The position numbers were made by a program, and so were the translations under genes. Under the pieces are notes generated by a model. That model did no database searches. It was given only the letters and a program-made list of their open reading frames with translations, and had not been told where the DNA came from. Source: Cloacibacterium sp964530915 (GTDB lineage: Bacteria > Bacteroidota > Bacteroidia > Flavobacteriales > Weeksellaceae). Taken from it: a DNA stretch of 6,003 bases. Positions 1 through 6,003 of the stretch are shown one piece after another (within the stretch, counting starts at the first letter, position 1; each line of letters opens with the position of its first letter). The DNA lies in the NCBI GenBank assembly GCA_964530915.1, contig CAZHCK010000116.1, forward strand, positions 1 through 6,003. The letters run 5' to 3'.

Positions 1-101
1 CCTTGTCCTAATCCTCTTGCAATTTCGGGGATTTTATTAGGTCCAAATAAAACGACGATTACCAAAGCAATCATCAGCATTTCTCCAAAACTTAGTTCCA
101 T
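1..101 (-). CDS. tatA: TatA/TatE-family twin-arginine translocase subunit, 5' part only
   Basis: This is the beginning of a gene that runs off the left edge; 33 complete codons are visible. The translation starts MELSFGEMLMIALVIVVLFG and continues with PNKIPEIARGLGQ. It shows the whole TatA N-terminal pattern: a short periplasmic N-terminus, one transmembrane helix (about residues 4-19), the FGP hinge (residues 19-21), and the start of the amphipathic helix with the KIPEIARGLG signature. TatA proteins oligomerise in the inner membrane and form the pathway by which the Tat system exports folded proteins carrying twin-arginine signal peptides. The ATG at 101-99 is chosen because it puts the helix at the normal distance from the N-terminus. 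No Shine-Dalgarno sequence precedes it. The gene starts 32 bp after the transporter stop codon, with no terminator between, so co-transcription is possible. TatB is less likely, but the missing C-terminus prevents certainty between TatA and TatE-like paralogues. Confidence 0.9.
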   Translation of the reverse strand, partial: MELSFGEMLMIALVIVVLFGPNKIPEIARGLGQ

Positions 102-113
102 TCTGCAAATTTA

Positions 114-131
114 AATTATTAATTAATAATT
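114..131. repeat. 18-bp perfect A/T palindrome in the MFS-tatA gap
   Basis: AATTATTAATTAATAATT is a perfect self-complementary sequence and fills more than half of the 32-bp gap between the transporter stop codon and the tatA start. It has no G or C, so as RNA its hairpin would be weak and it does not resemble a terminator. It may be a protein-binding site or simply chance in an AT-rich spacer. Confidence 0.5.
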
Positions 132-133
132 AT

Positions 134-1381
134 TTACTTTTTTCTGTGAAAAACGTAATAAACAAAATAAGCACTCACTGCCATCAATGTAAATCCTAAA
201 AAAAACGGAGCTCCAGAAAACTGAAATGGAGGTTTCAATTCTAAGGTTAAAAGTTTAATTTTGGCATCTGGATGAGTGAAAAAATAGAAAATTTGAGTCA
301 TCAATAATGGTCCGATAATAGACGTAATACTGATGACACTTGTTAAAGCACCCTGTAAATCACCTTGTTCTTTAGGGGAAACTTTTGATGAAATAACGGA
401 TTGTAAAGCTGGCCCAGCAATTCCACCAAGACAATAAATGGCTAAAATTGCGTACATCATCCATTCTTTTTGAGCAAATGCAAAAAGCAACATTCCGGTA
501 CAGTAAAACATAATTCCGTACAAAATACTTCTTTCACTACCTAATTTAGGATGAACTTTTCTAATTAAAAAACCTTGAACAAATGCAGTAAAAGCTCCCA
601 TTACTCCAAGAGAAATCCCTACAGTTTTTTCGTCCCAAGAAAATTTGTACATCGTAAAGTATGCCCAATTAGTTTGTACTGCATGACTCGCCAAATAAAC
701 CAAAAACCAAGCAATGAAAAGTTTTAAAATTTCAGGATGTGTTCTTACTTTTAACAGAGAACCAACTGGATTGGCTCTTTTCCATTCAAAAGGTCTTCTG
801 TGCTCTTTCCCTAAACTTTCTGGCAATATAAAATATCCGTAAGCAAAATTTACCAAACATAAAACAGCGGCTGCATAAAATGGAACTCTAGAACCGAATT
901 GCCCTAATAATCCACCAATTACAGGACCTATGATAAATCCTAAACCAAAAGCTGCTCCTATCATTCCAAAATTTTTAGAACGATTGGTATCATCTGAAAT
1001 ATCTGCAATATAAGCAGAAGCGGTAGTGATACTTGCACCTGTAATTCCAGAAAAAATACGACCTACAAACAGCCAAAAAATAGTTGGCGCCCAAGCTTGA
1101 ATAAAAAAGTTAATAGAAAATCCTAAAAGTGAAAATAAAATCACAGGTCTTCTCCCATATTTGTCACTTAAATTACCCAAAACTGGTGCAAAAAGAAACT
1201 GCATAAAAGCATATAAAAAACTCAGCCAACCACCATATTTAGAAGCTTCGCTTACATCTCCATTAATCAATTCTTCTATTAATTTAGGAACTACAGGAAT
1301 TACAATTCCCCAACCTGTAATATCAATGATTAAGGTTATAAATATAAACCAAATTGCAGCTGTCTTATTCGAATTTTTCAT
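134..1381 (-). CDS. TetA-like (TCR/Tet family) MFS transporter
   Basis: This is a 415-residue, 12-helix inner-membrane transporter of the major facilitator superfamily, of normal length. Recognisable elements are the TM1 acidic residue Asp20 in LIIDITGWG, motif A GNLSDKYGRR (69-78) in the TM2-TM3 loop, GRIFSGITGA (107-116) in TM4, and the motif C-like antiporter signature GAAFGLGFIIGPVIGG (142-157) in TM5. The central loop is about 188-218. GGIAGPALQSVISSKVSPKEQGDLQGAL (about 319-346) is the hallmark of the second half of the Tet group. Family knowledge suggests proton-coupled efflux of a small molecule; the substrate cannot be read from the sequence. Against my recollection of TetA(B), the TM3 and TM9 aspartates (Asp84, Asp285) align with Asn91 and Tyr293, so tetracycline resistance should not be assumed. 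The ATG at 1381 is the only start upstream of TM1. The gene follows the secDF terminator. A poor promoter match, TATCTTCG (1397-1390), sits only 8 bp from the start codon. Confidence 0.92.
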   Translation of the reverse strand: MKNSNKTAAIWFIFITLIIDITGWGIVIPVVPKLIEELINGDVSEASKYGGWLSFLYAFMQFLFAPVLGNLSDKYGRRPVILFSLLGFSINFFIQAWAPTIFWLFVGRIFSGITGASITTASAYIADISDDTNRSKNFGMIGAAFGLGFIIGPVIGGLLGQFGSRVPFYAAAVLCLVNFAYGYFILPESLGKEHRRPFEWKRANPVGSLLKVRTHPEILKLFIAWFLVYLASHAVQTNWAYFTMYKFSWDEKTVGISLGVMGAFTAFVQGFLIRKVHPKLGSERSILYGIMFYCTGMLLFAFAQKEWMMYAILAIYCLGGIAGPALQSVISSKVSPKEQGDLQGALTSVISITSIIGPLLMTQIFYFFTHPDAKIKLLTLELKPPFQFSGAPFFLGFTLMAVSAYFVYYVFHRKK

Positions 1382-1450
1382 ACAGAAAGCGAAGATACAT
1401 CTTTTTCGATTTTCTAGAAATTTTTTAACTTTTATATATCATTTTATCTC

Positions 1451-1477
1451 ATAAAAAAAGCGCTCTTTCGAGCGCTT
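1451..1477 (-). terminator. Rho-independent terminator of secDF
   Basis: Read on the minus strand, 4 bases after the secDF stop codon, AAGCGCTC pairs with GAGCGCTT in an 8-bp stem (1477-1470 with 1465-1458). The loop is GAAA, a stable GNRA tetraloop. The 3' arm runs into a tract of seven T (1459-1453). GC-rich stem, stable loop and T tract together make this a textbook intrinsic terminator. It separates secDF from the transporter gene downstream. Confidence 0.9.
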
Positions 1478-1481
1478 CTAT

Positions 1482-4373
1482 TTATTTTTCTGTGGTTGTT
1501 CTTTCGTGTGGAGCTTCTTCTTTTCCTGTTTTTAAGAAATCGTATGCAATTGCTGATGCAATAAATACTGAAGAATAAGTTCCGAAGAAAATACCTAAGA
1601 ATAATGCGAACATAAATCCTTTTAAGTTATCTCCTCCGAAGAAGAATATAGCCATAATTACTAATAATACAGTAATAGAGGTGTTGAAAGTTCTACCTAG
1701 TGTACTAGAAATAGAGTCATCAAACAATCCTGCTAGAGTAAGAGATTTTTTCTCTTTCAAGTATTCTCTAATTCTGTCGAATACAATTACGGTATCATTT
1801 ATCGAGTAACCGAGTACTGTAAGAATCGCAGCGATAAAGTCTTGGTTAATCTCCATGTTGAATGGCATGATATTTTTAAAGAATGAGAATACCCCAAGAA
1901 TAATAATCGCATCGTGAGCTAATGCTGCTACCGCACCTAATGAGAACTGCCATTTGTTAAATCTTAATAAGATATAAATGAAGATTCCTAATAATGATGC
2001 TAATACAGCATAAGTACCACCTGTTTTAATATCATCTGCTACTGTAGGTCCTACTTTAGAAGAAGAAACAATTCCTAATTCTGCACCATGAGCATCTTTG
2101 AAATCTGCTAATGTAGTATTTGGAGATAAGAAAGGTTTTAGACCTTCATATAGTTTTTTCTCGATATCTTGGTCTGCTTCTATTGATTCATCATCAATTT
2201 TATAGTCAGTTGTAATTTTTAATTGGTTTGCATTACCAAAAGTTTTAACATCTACCGCTTGAGATTCGCCATTTAAAACAAATACTTTAGCAAGAGATTC
2301 ATGAGCTTTAGAAGCTTCTACATCTTTATCAAATCTCACTACATAACTTCTACCACCTTTGAAGTCTACCCCAGTTTTGAAACCATAGTTGAAAATTGAG
2401 AATAAACTCGCAACAGTAAGAATAGCAGAAATGATGTAAGAATATTTTCTTTTACCGATAAAATCAATCCAGATATTTCTGAACCAGTTTTTAGTAATCG
2501 GAGTCCAAACAGAAAGTCCTTTTCCTTTATTTAATCTATGGAAAATCATTACTCTAGATAACAATACAGAAGTAAAGAAAGTCATGATAAGACCAATACC
2601 TGTAGTTACCGCGAAACCTTTAATAGGACCTGTACCAAAGATAAATAATACTAATGCTGTTAGTAATGAAGTAAGGTGACCATCTACAATTGCATTTAAT
2701 GCATGTTTGAAACCGTCTGTATATGCTTGTTTAATAGATTTACCAGCAAATAATTCTTCCTTAGTTCTTTCGTAAATGATTACGTTCGTGTCTACCGCAA
2801 TTGCCATGGTTAATACAATACCTGCAATACCAGGAAGGGTAAGCGTAGCATTGATAGAGTCCATAATTCCGAAAAGGTAGAATAGGTTAAATATCATTGC
2901 TATAATTGCATAAACACCAGCACCACCGTAGTAGAAAATGATATATGCTACAATAATTAAGAATGCTATAAAGAATGACCAAAGTCCTGCAGAAATAGAT
3001 TCTTGACCAAGAGAAGGCCCTACTACATCTGCCTGAACTACTTTTGCAGAAGCTGGCAATTTACCTGCGCTTAATACGTCTGTAAGGTCTTTAGCTTCTT
3101 CTTGAGTAAAACTTCCAGAAATCTGAGATCTACCAGAAGGAATTGGCTCATTTACATTTGGAGCAGTGTAAACAATATTATCTAAAGTTACTGCAACTGG
3201 TTTTCCTACGTTTTTCTCTGTAAGTGTTTTCCAGTCTCTAGTACCTTCAGTATCCATTTGCATGTCTACTACAATTCTACCAAGATTATCATAGTTAATT
3301 CTAGCAGTTTCTACAGCACCATCTACTGGAGCTTTTTGATTGATATTTCCTCTGATAGCATAAAGAACTAAATTATCTAGATCAGCAGCATCTGGCTTAT
3401 AAGCCCACATGAATTTAGTAAATTTAAGGTTAGCAGGTCTCAGTTTTATTGCAATTTCGCTATTCAGAATTTTGTTCATTGCTGAAGTATCAGAAAGCTT
3501 GATATTACCTACACCAGCTTGTCTTAATGTATTCAGCTGAAGCATGTTGATTAAATTAGTGTTTTTAGCAACACCAAGAGAATCTGCTTTTGCTGGAACA
3601 ATTTTAGAAAGTGTTTCTAGATAAGGAGCAACTTCGTTGATTTGTTGTACTTCCCAGAACTGCAATTTAGCAGAAGTAGAAAGCATTTTTTTCACTTTGT
3701 CTTTATCTTTAATCCCTGGCATTTCTACCGCAATTCTACCAGTACCTGGAACACGCTGTACGTTTGGTTGTACCGCTCCCATTTTATCAATTCTGGTTCT
3801 AATTACTTCGAATGCAGTTCCTACAGAAGCATCAATTTTATTTCTAATAATAGATTTTACTTGATCATCTGTAGTATTGAATTTAATTTGACCACTTAAT
3901 TTTTGAGTTCCAAAAACTTCTGGACTAGCCAATTTAAGACCAGCTTTTTTCTCTTGATTAACTAAGTCAAACTGAGTGAAAAAATCTTCAATATAAGGTT
4001 TTGTAGACTGTTTCTGAACTTTGTCAGCTCTGTCTAGCGCTTCTATAACGATAGGGTTAGTAGAATAATTGGTTAAATCATTTACTAAATCTCTTTGGTT
4101 AATTTCTAATAGAACGTTAATACCACCTTTTAAGTCCAAACCAAGCTTCATTTCTTTCTGCTTAGCTTCAGGATAGTTCAGTTGAGTGAATCCTAAATGG
4201 ATGGTATCTTTAGAAAGACGTGCAATTTCTTTATTATATTTTGCTTCGTCTTCACCAGCAATAGCTTTGGCTTCGTTTTCTATTTTACTTGCATACCAAG
4301 TTGGTAACAACTCGTTGATACAAATAAGCCCAAGAACAATCGCTACAATCGTAATAAGTCCTTTTCCTTGCAT
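1482..4373 (-). CDS. secDF: Fused SecDF protein-export membrane subunit
   Basis: This 963-residue inner-membrane protein joins SecD and SecF in one chain, as is usual in Bacteroidota. SecDF uses the proton gradient to pull proteins on the periplasmic side after SecYEG/SecA translocation. The SecD half has TM1 (about 6-24), the LGLDLKGG motif (77-84), a large periplasmic P1 domain (about 27-460) with AVEMPGI (215-221) and VGPSLGQESI (451-460), then TM2-TM6 (about 463-610) with AVDTNVIIYER (526-536). The SecF half has TM7 (about 644-663), GVDFKGG (668-674), the P4 domain (about 675-780) and TM8-TM12 (about 787-945) with GYSINDTVIVFDRIRE (855-870). Asp528, Asp860 and Arg894 match by position the proton-pathway residues Asp340, Asp637 and Arg671 of Thermus SecDF, so the protein looks functional. 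The ATG at 4373 is right because TM1 follows at once. An own promoter upstream and a terminator just after the stop suggest a single-gene unit. Confidence 0.98.
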   Translation of the reverse strand: MQGKGLITIVAIVLGLICINELLPTWYASKIENEAKAIAGEDEAKYNKEIARLSKDTIHLGFTQLNYPEAKQKEMKLGLDLKGGINVLLEINQRDLVNDLTNYSTNPIVIEALDRADKVQKQSTKPYIEDFFTQFDLVNQEKKAGLKLASPEVFGTQKLSGQIKFNTTDDQVKSIIRNKIDASVGTAFEVIRTRIDKMGAVQPNVQRVPGTGRIAVEMPGIKDKDKVKKMLSTSAKLQFWEVQQINEVAPYLETLSKIVPAKADSLGVAKNTNLINMLQLNTLRQAGVGNIKLSDTSAMNKILNSEIAIKLRPANLKFTKFMWAYKPDAADLDNLVLYAIRGNINQKAPVDGAVETARINYDNLGRIVVDMQMDTEGTRDWKTLTEKNVGKPVAVTLDNIVYTAPNVNEPIPSGRSQISGSFTQEEAKDLTDVLSAGKLPASAKVVQADVVGPSLGQESISAGLWSFFIAFLIIVAYIIFYYGGAGVYAIIAMIFNLFYLFGIMDSINATLTLPGIAGIVLTMAIAVDTNVIIYERTKEELFAGKSIKQAYTDGFKHALNAIVDGHLTSLLTALVLFIFGTGPIKGFAVTTGIGLIMTFFTSVLLSRVMIFHRLNKGKGLSVWTPITKNWFRNIWIDFIGKRKYSYIISAILTVASLFSIFNYGFKTGVDFKGGRSYVVRFDKDVEASKAHESLAKVFVLNGESQAVDVKTFGNANQLKITTDYKIDDESIEADQDIEKKLYEGLKPFLSPNTTLADFKDAHGAELGIVSSSKVGPTVADDIKTGGTYAVLASLLGIFIYILLRFNKWQFSLGAVAALAHDAIIILGVFSFFKNIMPFNMEINQDFIAAILTVLGYSINDTVIVFDRIREYLKEKKSLTLAGLFDDSISSTLGRTFNTSITVLLVIMAIFFFGGDNLKGFMFALFLGIFFGTYSSVFIASAIAYDFLKTGKEEAPHERTTTEK

Positions 4374-4408
4374 TGTTTATAGTTTACAACATTTAAAATT
4401 ATAGTCGG

Positions 4409-4416
4409 CAAATATA
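4409..4416 (-). promoter_or_regulatory. Putative secDF promoter, -7 element
   Basis: On the minus strand TATATTTG matches the Bacteroidota -7 consensus TAnnTTTG exactly. It ends 35 bp before the secDF start codon, which would leave a leader of about 28-30 bases. The -33 element is poor: at the expected spacing there is a T-rich run but no clear TTG. No Shine-Dalgarno sequence precedes the ATG, which is normal for the phylum. The call rests on motif and position only. Confidence 0.5.
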
Positions 4417-4425
4417 ATGATTATC
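4413..4425 (-). promoter_or_regulatory. Fur-box-like inverted repeat at the secDF promoter
   Basis: On the minus strand the sequence is GATAATCATTATA. It matches 12 of 13 bases of GATAATCATTATC, the 6-1-6 inverted-repeat core of the classical Fur box, and its last four bases overlap the predicted -7 element of secDF. The third hexamer of the full 19-bp Fur box is not conserved here. A repressor bound at this place would block the promoter. Chance is a real alternative in AT-rich intergenic DNA, and the Fur consensus used comes from Proteobacteria and Bacillus. Confidence 0.25.
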
Positions 4426-4529
4426 AGTTGAAATAAAAATTTTGTTTACATGATTTTTGAAGATATTTCACAGAATTAAGGTAATAAAGCGACAAAGGAA
4501 TCCCAAATTCACAAAAAATTTAAGAATTT

Positions 4530-4563
4530 GAAAACAAAAAAGACGCAATGATTTGCGTCTTTT
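4530..4563 (-). terminator. Rho-independent terminator of hemN
   Basis: On the minus strand, 26 bases after the hemN stop codon, AAAAGACGCAA (4563-4553) pairs perfectly with TTGCGTCTTTT (4548-4538), an 11-bp stem with the 4-base loop ATCA. The 3' arm runs into a T-rich tract, TTTTTTGTTTTC when counted from 4541. The A run on the other arm gives a short T tract on the plus strand too, so some bidirectional activity is possible, but no plus-strand gene needs it. Confidence 0.85.
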
Positions 4564-4589
4564 CAATATATTTTAATGAATTTCACAGA

Positions 4590-5948
4590 TTAAACCGTCA
4601 TCGAAAACAATCTGGTTTCTGGCATTTTTCTCATCATTCTTAAGTCAAAAGCCATGGCAACATTTCTGGTAAAAACTCTACCTTTTTCGGTAATTTTTAC
4701 GGTATTTTCTGAAATTTCCACCAAACCATCTTCTTGCATTTCTTGAAGTTTTTTCAATGCTTCTGATAATTCATCAAAAGAATTTTCGGATGTAAAAGTG
4801 GTTTCTAACTGGCACATTAAATTAAGAATATGTCTTCTTAATTTTAAATCTTCTTCATTCAAGATATGTCCTTTCACTACAGGAATAATTCCCTCTTCGA
4901 CTCTTTTTTGATATTCTTCCACCGATTTTTCGTTTTGAGCAAAAGCATACCAAGAATCCGAAATCGCAGACATTCCTAAACCTACCATCAATTGAGTATT
5001 ACTTGAAGTATACCCCATAAAATTTCGGTGTAATTTTTTATGAATTAAAGATTGGTACAAATCATCTTTTTCGAGTGAAAAATGGTCCATTCCTACTTCT
5101 ATATAACCTAATTCTTCTAACAGTTTTTTACCATTTTCGTAGAGTTTACGTTTTTCTTCGCCACTTGGCAAATCATTTTCGTCAAAACCACGTTGACCAA
5201 CGCCTTTTATCCACGGAACGTGAGCGTAAGAATAAAATGCCAGTCTGTCTGGTTTTAATTCCAAAGTCTTTCTGATGGTAAATTCCATAGCATCCCAAGT
5301 TTGGTGCGGCAATCCAAAAACCAAATCGTGAGAAACACTTTTATATCCAATTTCTCTAGCCCATTCTGTAACGTTTTTCACATTTTCGAAAGGCTGAATT
5401 CTATTGATGGCTTTTTGAACTTTTTGATCATAATCTTGTACCCCGAAACTACATCTTCTAAAGCCTAAATCATATAAAGTTTGCAAATGCACTTTGGTGG
5501 TATTATTCGGGTGACCTTCAAAAGAAAATTCAGGATTTTCGGCAATTTCTATGGTGTTGAAAATTCCTTCTAGTAAAATTCTCAAATTCTCTGGTGAAAA
5601 AAAGGTAGGAGTTCCACCGCCCAAATGCAATTCTTTAAGCTTTGGTTTTTCTTCAAAAAGATTAAGATAAAGATTCCACTCTTTTAAAACACTTTCTAAA
5701 TATGGTGTCTCCACAGAATGCTGCTTGGTAATACGTTTATGACAAGCACAAAAAGTACACAATTGTTCACAAAAAGGAAGGTGAATATAAATAGAAATTC
5801 CTTCTTGAGCATTACTCTCGTTGAAAGACTGAATAACAGTTTTTTGCCATTGTTCAGAAGTAAAACCATCATTATCCCAGTAAGGAACGGTAGGATAAGA
5901 AGTATATCTAGGTCCCGGAATATTATATTTATTTATTAAAGAATTCAT
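4590..5948 (-). CDS. hemN: Oxygen-independent coproporphyrinogen III oxidase
   Basis: This 452-residue cytoplasmic radical-SAM enzyme is close to the 457 residues of E. coli HemN. It oxidatively decarboxylates two propionates of coproporphyrinogen III to give protoporphyrinogen IX, the oxygen-independent step of heme synthesis. The N-terminus has PRYTSYPT (13-20). The cluster motif is CEQLCTFCAC, with Cys60, Cys64 and Cys67 as the expected 4Fe-4S ligands and Cys69 as the additional cysteine typical of true HemN. GGGTPTF (110-116) is the SAM-binding glycine motif, followed by FEGHPNN (143-149), SFGVQD (167-172) and DLVFGLPHQT (208-217). GMDHF (286-290), LHRNFMGYT (306-314) and GLGMSAIS (323-330) mark the HemN C-terminal region, which separates it from the related HemW, a heme chaperone. 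The ATG at 5948 places PRYTSYP at the usual distance. It is probably transcribed alone, with its own promoter motif and terminator. Confidence 0.97.
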   Translation of the reverse strand: MNSLINKYNIPGPRYTSYPTVPYWDNDGFTSEQWQKTVIQSFNESNAQEGISIYIHLPFCEQLCTFCACHKRITKQHSVETPYLESVLKEWNLYLNLFEEKPKLKELHLGGGTPTFFSPENLRILLEGIFNTIEIAENPEFSFEGHPNNTTKVHLQTLYDLGFRRCSFGVQDYDQKVQKAINRIQPFENVKNVTEWAREIGYKSVSHDLVFGLPHQTWDAMEFTIRKTLELKPDRLAFYSYAHVPWIKGVGQRGFDENDLPSGEEKRKLYENGKKLLEELGYIEVGMDHFSLEKDDLYQSLIHKKLHRNFMGYTSSNTQLMVGLGMSAISDSWYAFAQNEKSVEEYQKRVEEGIIPVVKGHILNEEDLKLRRHILNLMCQLETTFTSENSFDELSEALKKLQEMQEDGLVEISENTVKITEKGRVFTRNVAMAFDLRMMRKMPETRLFSMTV

Positions 5949-5963
5949 TTTTTGGAAATTTTA

Positions 5964-5989
5964 AATTCTAAATTTTAGATTTTAGAATT
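5964..5989. repeat. Inverted repeat in the hemN leader
   Basis: AATTCTAAA (5964-5972) and TTTAGAATT (5981-5989) are perfect 9-bp inverted arms separated by 8 bases. The repeat lies between the predicted -7 element and the hemN start codon, around the expected transcription start. It could be an operator or a weak leader hairpin; it does not match the FNR/CRP-type half-site TTGAT that one might expect at an anaerobic heme gene. Confidence 0.5.
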
Positions 5990-5990
5990 G

Positions 5991-5998
5991 CAAAAATA
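5991..5998 (-). promoter_or_regulatory. Putative hemN promoter, -7 element
   Basis: On the minus strand TATTTTTG fits the Bacteroidota -7 consensus TAnnTTTG exactly and ends 42 bp before the hemN start codon. The matching -33 element would lie beyond the right edge of the window, so it cannot be checked. The leader between it and the ATG is A/T-rich with no Shine-Dalgarno sequence. Confidence 0.45.
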
Positions 5999-6003
5999 AG
6001 GTT

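Noticed and set aside
1390..1397. TATCTTCG as a promoter for the transporter gene
   Set aside because: It has one mismatch to TAnnTTTG, lacks a clear -33 element and sits 8 bp from the ATG, which would leave almost no leader. The true promoter between 1382 and 1450 is not evident.
1161..1454. Plus-strand open frame of 97 codons
   Set aside because: It runs antisense through the start of the transporter gene and across its 5' gap into the secDF terminator. The translation resembles no family and reflects the antisense of hydrophobic codons.
3637..3899. Two overlapping plus-strand open frames inside secDF
   Set aside because: They are antisense to the well-conserved P1 domain of SecDF, they overlap each other in different frames, and neither resembles a known protein.
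1..4373. A joint protein-export cluster of secDF and tatA
   Set aside because: A strong terminator and an unrelated transporter gene lie between them, and Sec and Tat are separate machines, so the proximity does not support a shared operon.
4186..4404. Plus-strand open frame of 72 codons over the secDF start
   Set aside because: Its apparent hydrophobic stretch is the antisense of the SecDF first transmembrane helix; no promoter or recognisable domain supports it.
4382..4450. GTTTACA occurring twice in the secDF upstream region (4382-4388 and 4444-4450)
   Set aside because: A 7-bp direct repeat 55 bp apart in AT-rich DNA is readily explained by chance and matches no site I know at this spacing.
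5075..5275. Plus-strand open frame of 66 codons inside hemN
   Set aside because: It is antisense to the conserved HemN C-terminal half, with no recognisable protein features.
5718..5939. Plus-strand open frame of 73 codons at the hemN start
   Set aside because: It is antisense to the radical-SAM cysteine motif and N-terminus of HemN, which explain the base constraints there.

Overview
The window looks like ordinary housekeeping chromosome from a low-GC Bacteroidota, most likely a flavobacterium of the Chryseobacterium/Cloacibacterium kind. Four things point there. SecD and SecF are fused into one polypeptide. Start codons lack Shine-Dalgarno sequences and have A-rich leaders instead. Two intergenic regions carry the Bacteroidota -7 promoter element TAnnTTTG. 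Protein sequences such as the HemN 'FEGHPNN' stretch have a flavobacterial flavour. Genus is an inference; no taxonomic marker gene is present.

All genes lie on the minus strand, so transcription runs from high to low coordinates. In that order: hemN (5948-4590) encodes the radical-SAM, oxygen-independent coproporphyrinogen III oxidase of heme synthesis and ends at a strong hairpin terminator (4530-4563). A 216-bp gap holds that terminator and the putative secDF promoter. secDF (4373-1482) encodes the proton-driven Sec accessory subunit and ends at a compact terminator with a GAAA loop (1451-1477). A TetA-like major facilitator transporter (1381-134) follows. Only 32 bp further on is the start of a TatA/TatE-family twin-arginine translocase gene (101-1), cut by the left edge of the window.

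The terminators divide the window into at least three transcription units: hemN; secDF; and the transporter with, possibly, tatA. hemN and the transporter have no functional link to their neighbours that the sequence shows. SecDF and TatA both serve protein export, but by separate machines, and they are separated by a terminator and a transporter gene.

I found no mobile element, CRISPR array, rRNA or tRNA gene, toxin-antitoxin or defence module, and no sign of a new multi-gene system. The points most worth a second look are small: a Fur-box-like 13-mer overlapping the predicted secDF promoter, loss of two of the three intramembrane aspartates of TetA in the transporter, and an inverted repeat in the hemN leader.
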